Source: JANELJ01 sp024511395 (GTDB lineage Bacteria > Pseudomonadota > Gammaproteobacteria > GRL18). From it: 64,000 nucleotides of DNA. Positions 63,573 through 64,000 of this stretch are shown here, in pieces. The notes beneath the pieces were generated by a model. That model searched no databases. It saw nothing but the letters and a program-made list of their open reading frames with translations, and was not told where the DNA came from. Each line of letters begins with the position of its first letter. Position 1 is the first letter of the stretch. The translations under genes were made by a program, and so were the position numbers. The stretch is from positions 1,426,001 to 1,490,000 of the forward strand of contig OY820613.1 of NCBI GenBank assembly GCA_963681975.1. The letters run 5' to 3'.

Positions 63573-64000
63573 ATGATTAAACCTCATGGATCTGATGAAC
63601 TAAATCCACTTTTTGTTTACGACCCTGCTGAAAACGAAGCATTACAAAAAGAAGCTGAATCTTTACCTTCCGTACTGGTCAGTTCTGCTACTGCCGCCAA
63701 TGCGGTTATGCTGGGCGGTGGTTATTTTAACCCTCTGACCGGCTATATGAATAAGGAGGATGCCCTTTCAGTTGCCCGTGACATGAAAACCACTTCCGGT
63801 TTATTCTGGCCCACTCCAGTTTTAAACCTGCTGCAGGATGCCCAGGGCGTTAAAGCCGGCGACTGTATTGCTCTGAAAGATCCCAATGTTGAAGGTAATC
63901 CTGTACTAGCCGTAATGGATGTTGAAGCCGTTGAAGAATTTACTGATGATGAAATCAAGGAAATTACTCAAAACGTTTATCGTCCAAGTCCTGATGAAGC
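63573..64000 (+). CDS. sat: Sulfate adenylyltransferase (ATP sulfurylase), N-terminal part
   Basis: The first 142 residues (MIKPHGSDELNPLFVYDPAE, NEALQKEAESLPSVLVSSAT, GYFNPLTGYM, GLFWPTPVLNLLQDAQG, DPNVEGNPVLAVMDVEAVEE) match the PUA-like N-terminal domain of the monomeric Sat type. In sulfur-oxidising bacteria this form runs in reverse, making ATP and sulfate from APS after reverse-Dsr and AprAB. The catalytic domain lies beyond the window, as would any aprAB genes, so the oxidative direction is an inference. Confidence 0.92.
   Translation, partial: MIKPHGSDELNPLFVYDPAENEALQKEAESLPSVLVSSATAANAVMLGGGYFNPLTGYMNKEDALSVARDMKTTSGLFWPTPVLNLLQDAQGVKAGDCIALKDPNVEGNPVLAVMDVEAVEEFTDDEIKEITQNVYRPSPDE

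Noticed and set aside
1..64000. tRNA, rRNA, riboswitch, prophage or defence island
   Set aside because: I scanned for cloverleaf-like blocks, phage structural genes and restriction, toxin or Cas motifs and saw none. A covariance-model search would be needed to exclude small RNAs.

Overview
The window is a piece of a gammaproteobacterial chromosome saturated with insertion sequences. Two things suggest a sulfur oxidiser: the gene entering the right edge is a dissimilatory-type ATP sulfurylase (sat), and gene orders such as serC-serA-pheA-hisC-tyrA / aroA-cmk-rpsA-ihfB-lapA-lapB-pyrF, LysR<>leuCDB-asd-fimV-truA and rne<>rluC-HAD-sppA are typically gammaproteobacterial. IS expansion with many freshly broken genes fits a symbiont or another lineage under relaxed selection. 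I cannot name the species from sequence alone.

Layout. 1-4513: serine and aromatic amino acid genes (serC 3' end, serA, pheA, hisC, tyrA). 4561-9802: a decayed inositol-monophosphatase gene, two IS5-family copies and one IS4-type copy, which together separate tyrA from aroA. 10097-16716: aroA, cmk, rpsA, ihfB, lapA, lapB, pyrF. 16741-19830: the two ends of one REC-GGDEF gene, split by IS982, IS5 and an IS3 remnant. 19874-24477: mltD and gloB (minus) divergent from a methyltransferase, rnhA and dnaQ. 24512-29168: a truncated PPC-domain gene followed by IS5, then IS4 with a nested IS5. 29169-34517: a LysR regulator divergent from leuC-leuD-leuB-asd. 34613-35771: an internally deleted IS5. 36124-40456: fimV (cut by two amber codons), an EcfT/CbiQ-like gene and truA. 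40525-43203: IS5, an EAL remnant and IS982. 43255-49698: rne divergent from rluC, a HAD phosphatase and sppA. 49700-57666: an almost pure IS graveyard (IS3, IS21, IS5, IS3, IS3-remnant/IS5, IS982) holding fragments of unrecognised low-GC genes. 57719-61695: PilZ and YciC-like pseudogenes downstream of an intact M16 peptidase. 61857-63357: IS4, then sat.

The main mobile element is one ~1.5-kb IS5-family element present nine times (about 20% of the window). Four copies have exact 6-bp target duplications (TATTTA, TATTTG, or TAAATA on the other strand). The other five have mismatched flanks, which suggests recombination between copies. Three IS982 copies share one in-frame TGA, and each lies in or next to a broken cyclic-di-GMP gene (GGDEF, EAL, PilZ). 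I see no CRISPR array, no tRNA or rRNA gene and no complete novel defence or biosynthetic system. The most interesting signals are in IS biology: stem-loops conserved within the IS5 element, including one compensatory base-pair change; split IS982 transposases; deletions between short direct repeats. The second theme is the apparent erosion of c-di-GMP and FimV surface functions.
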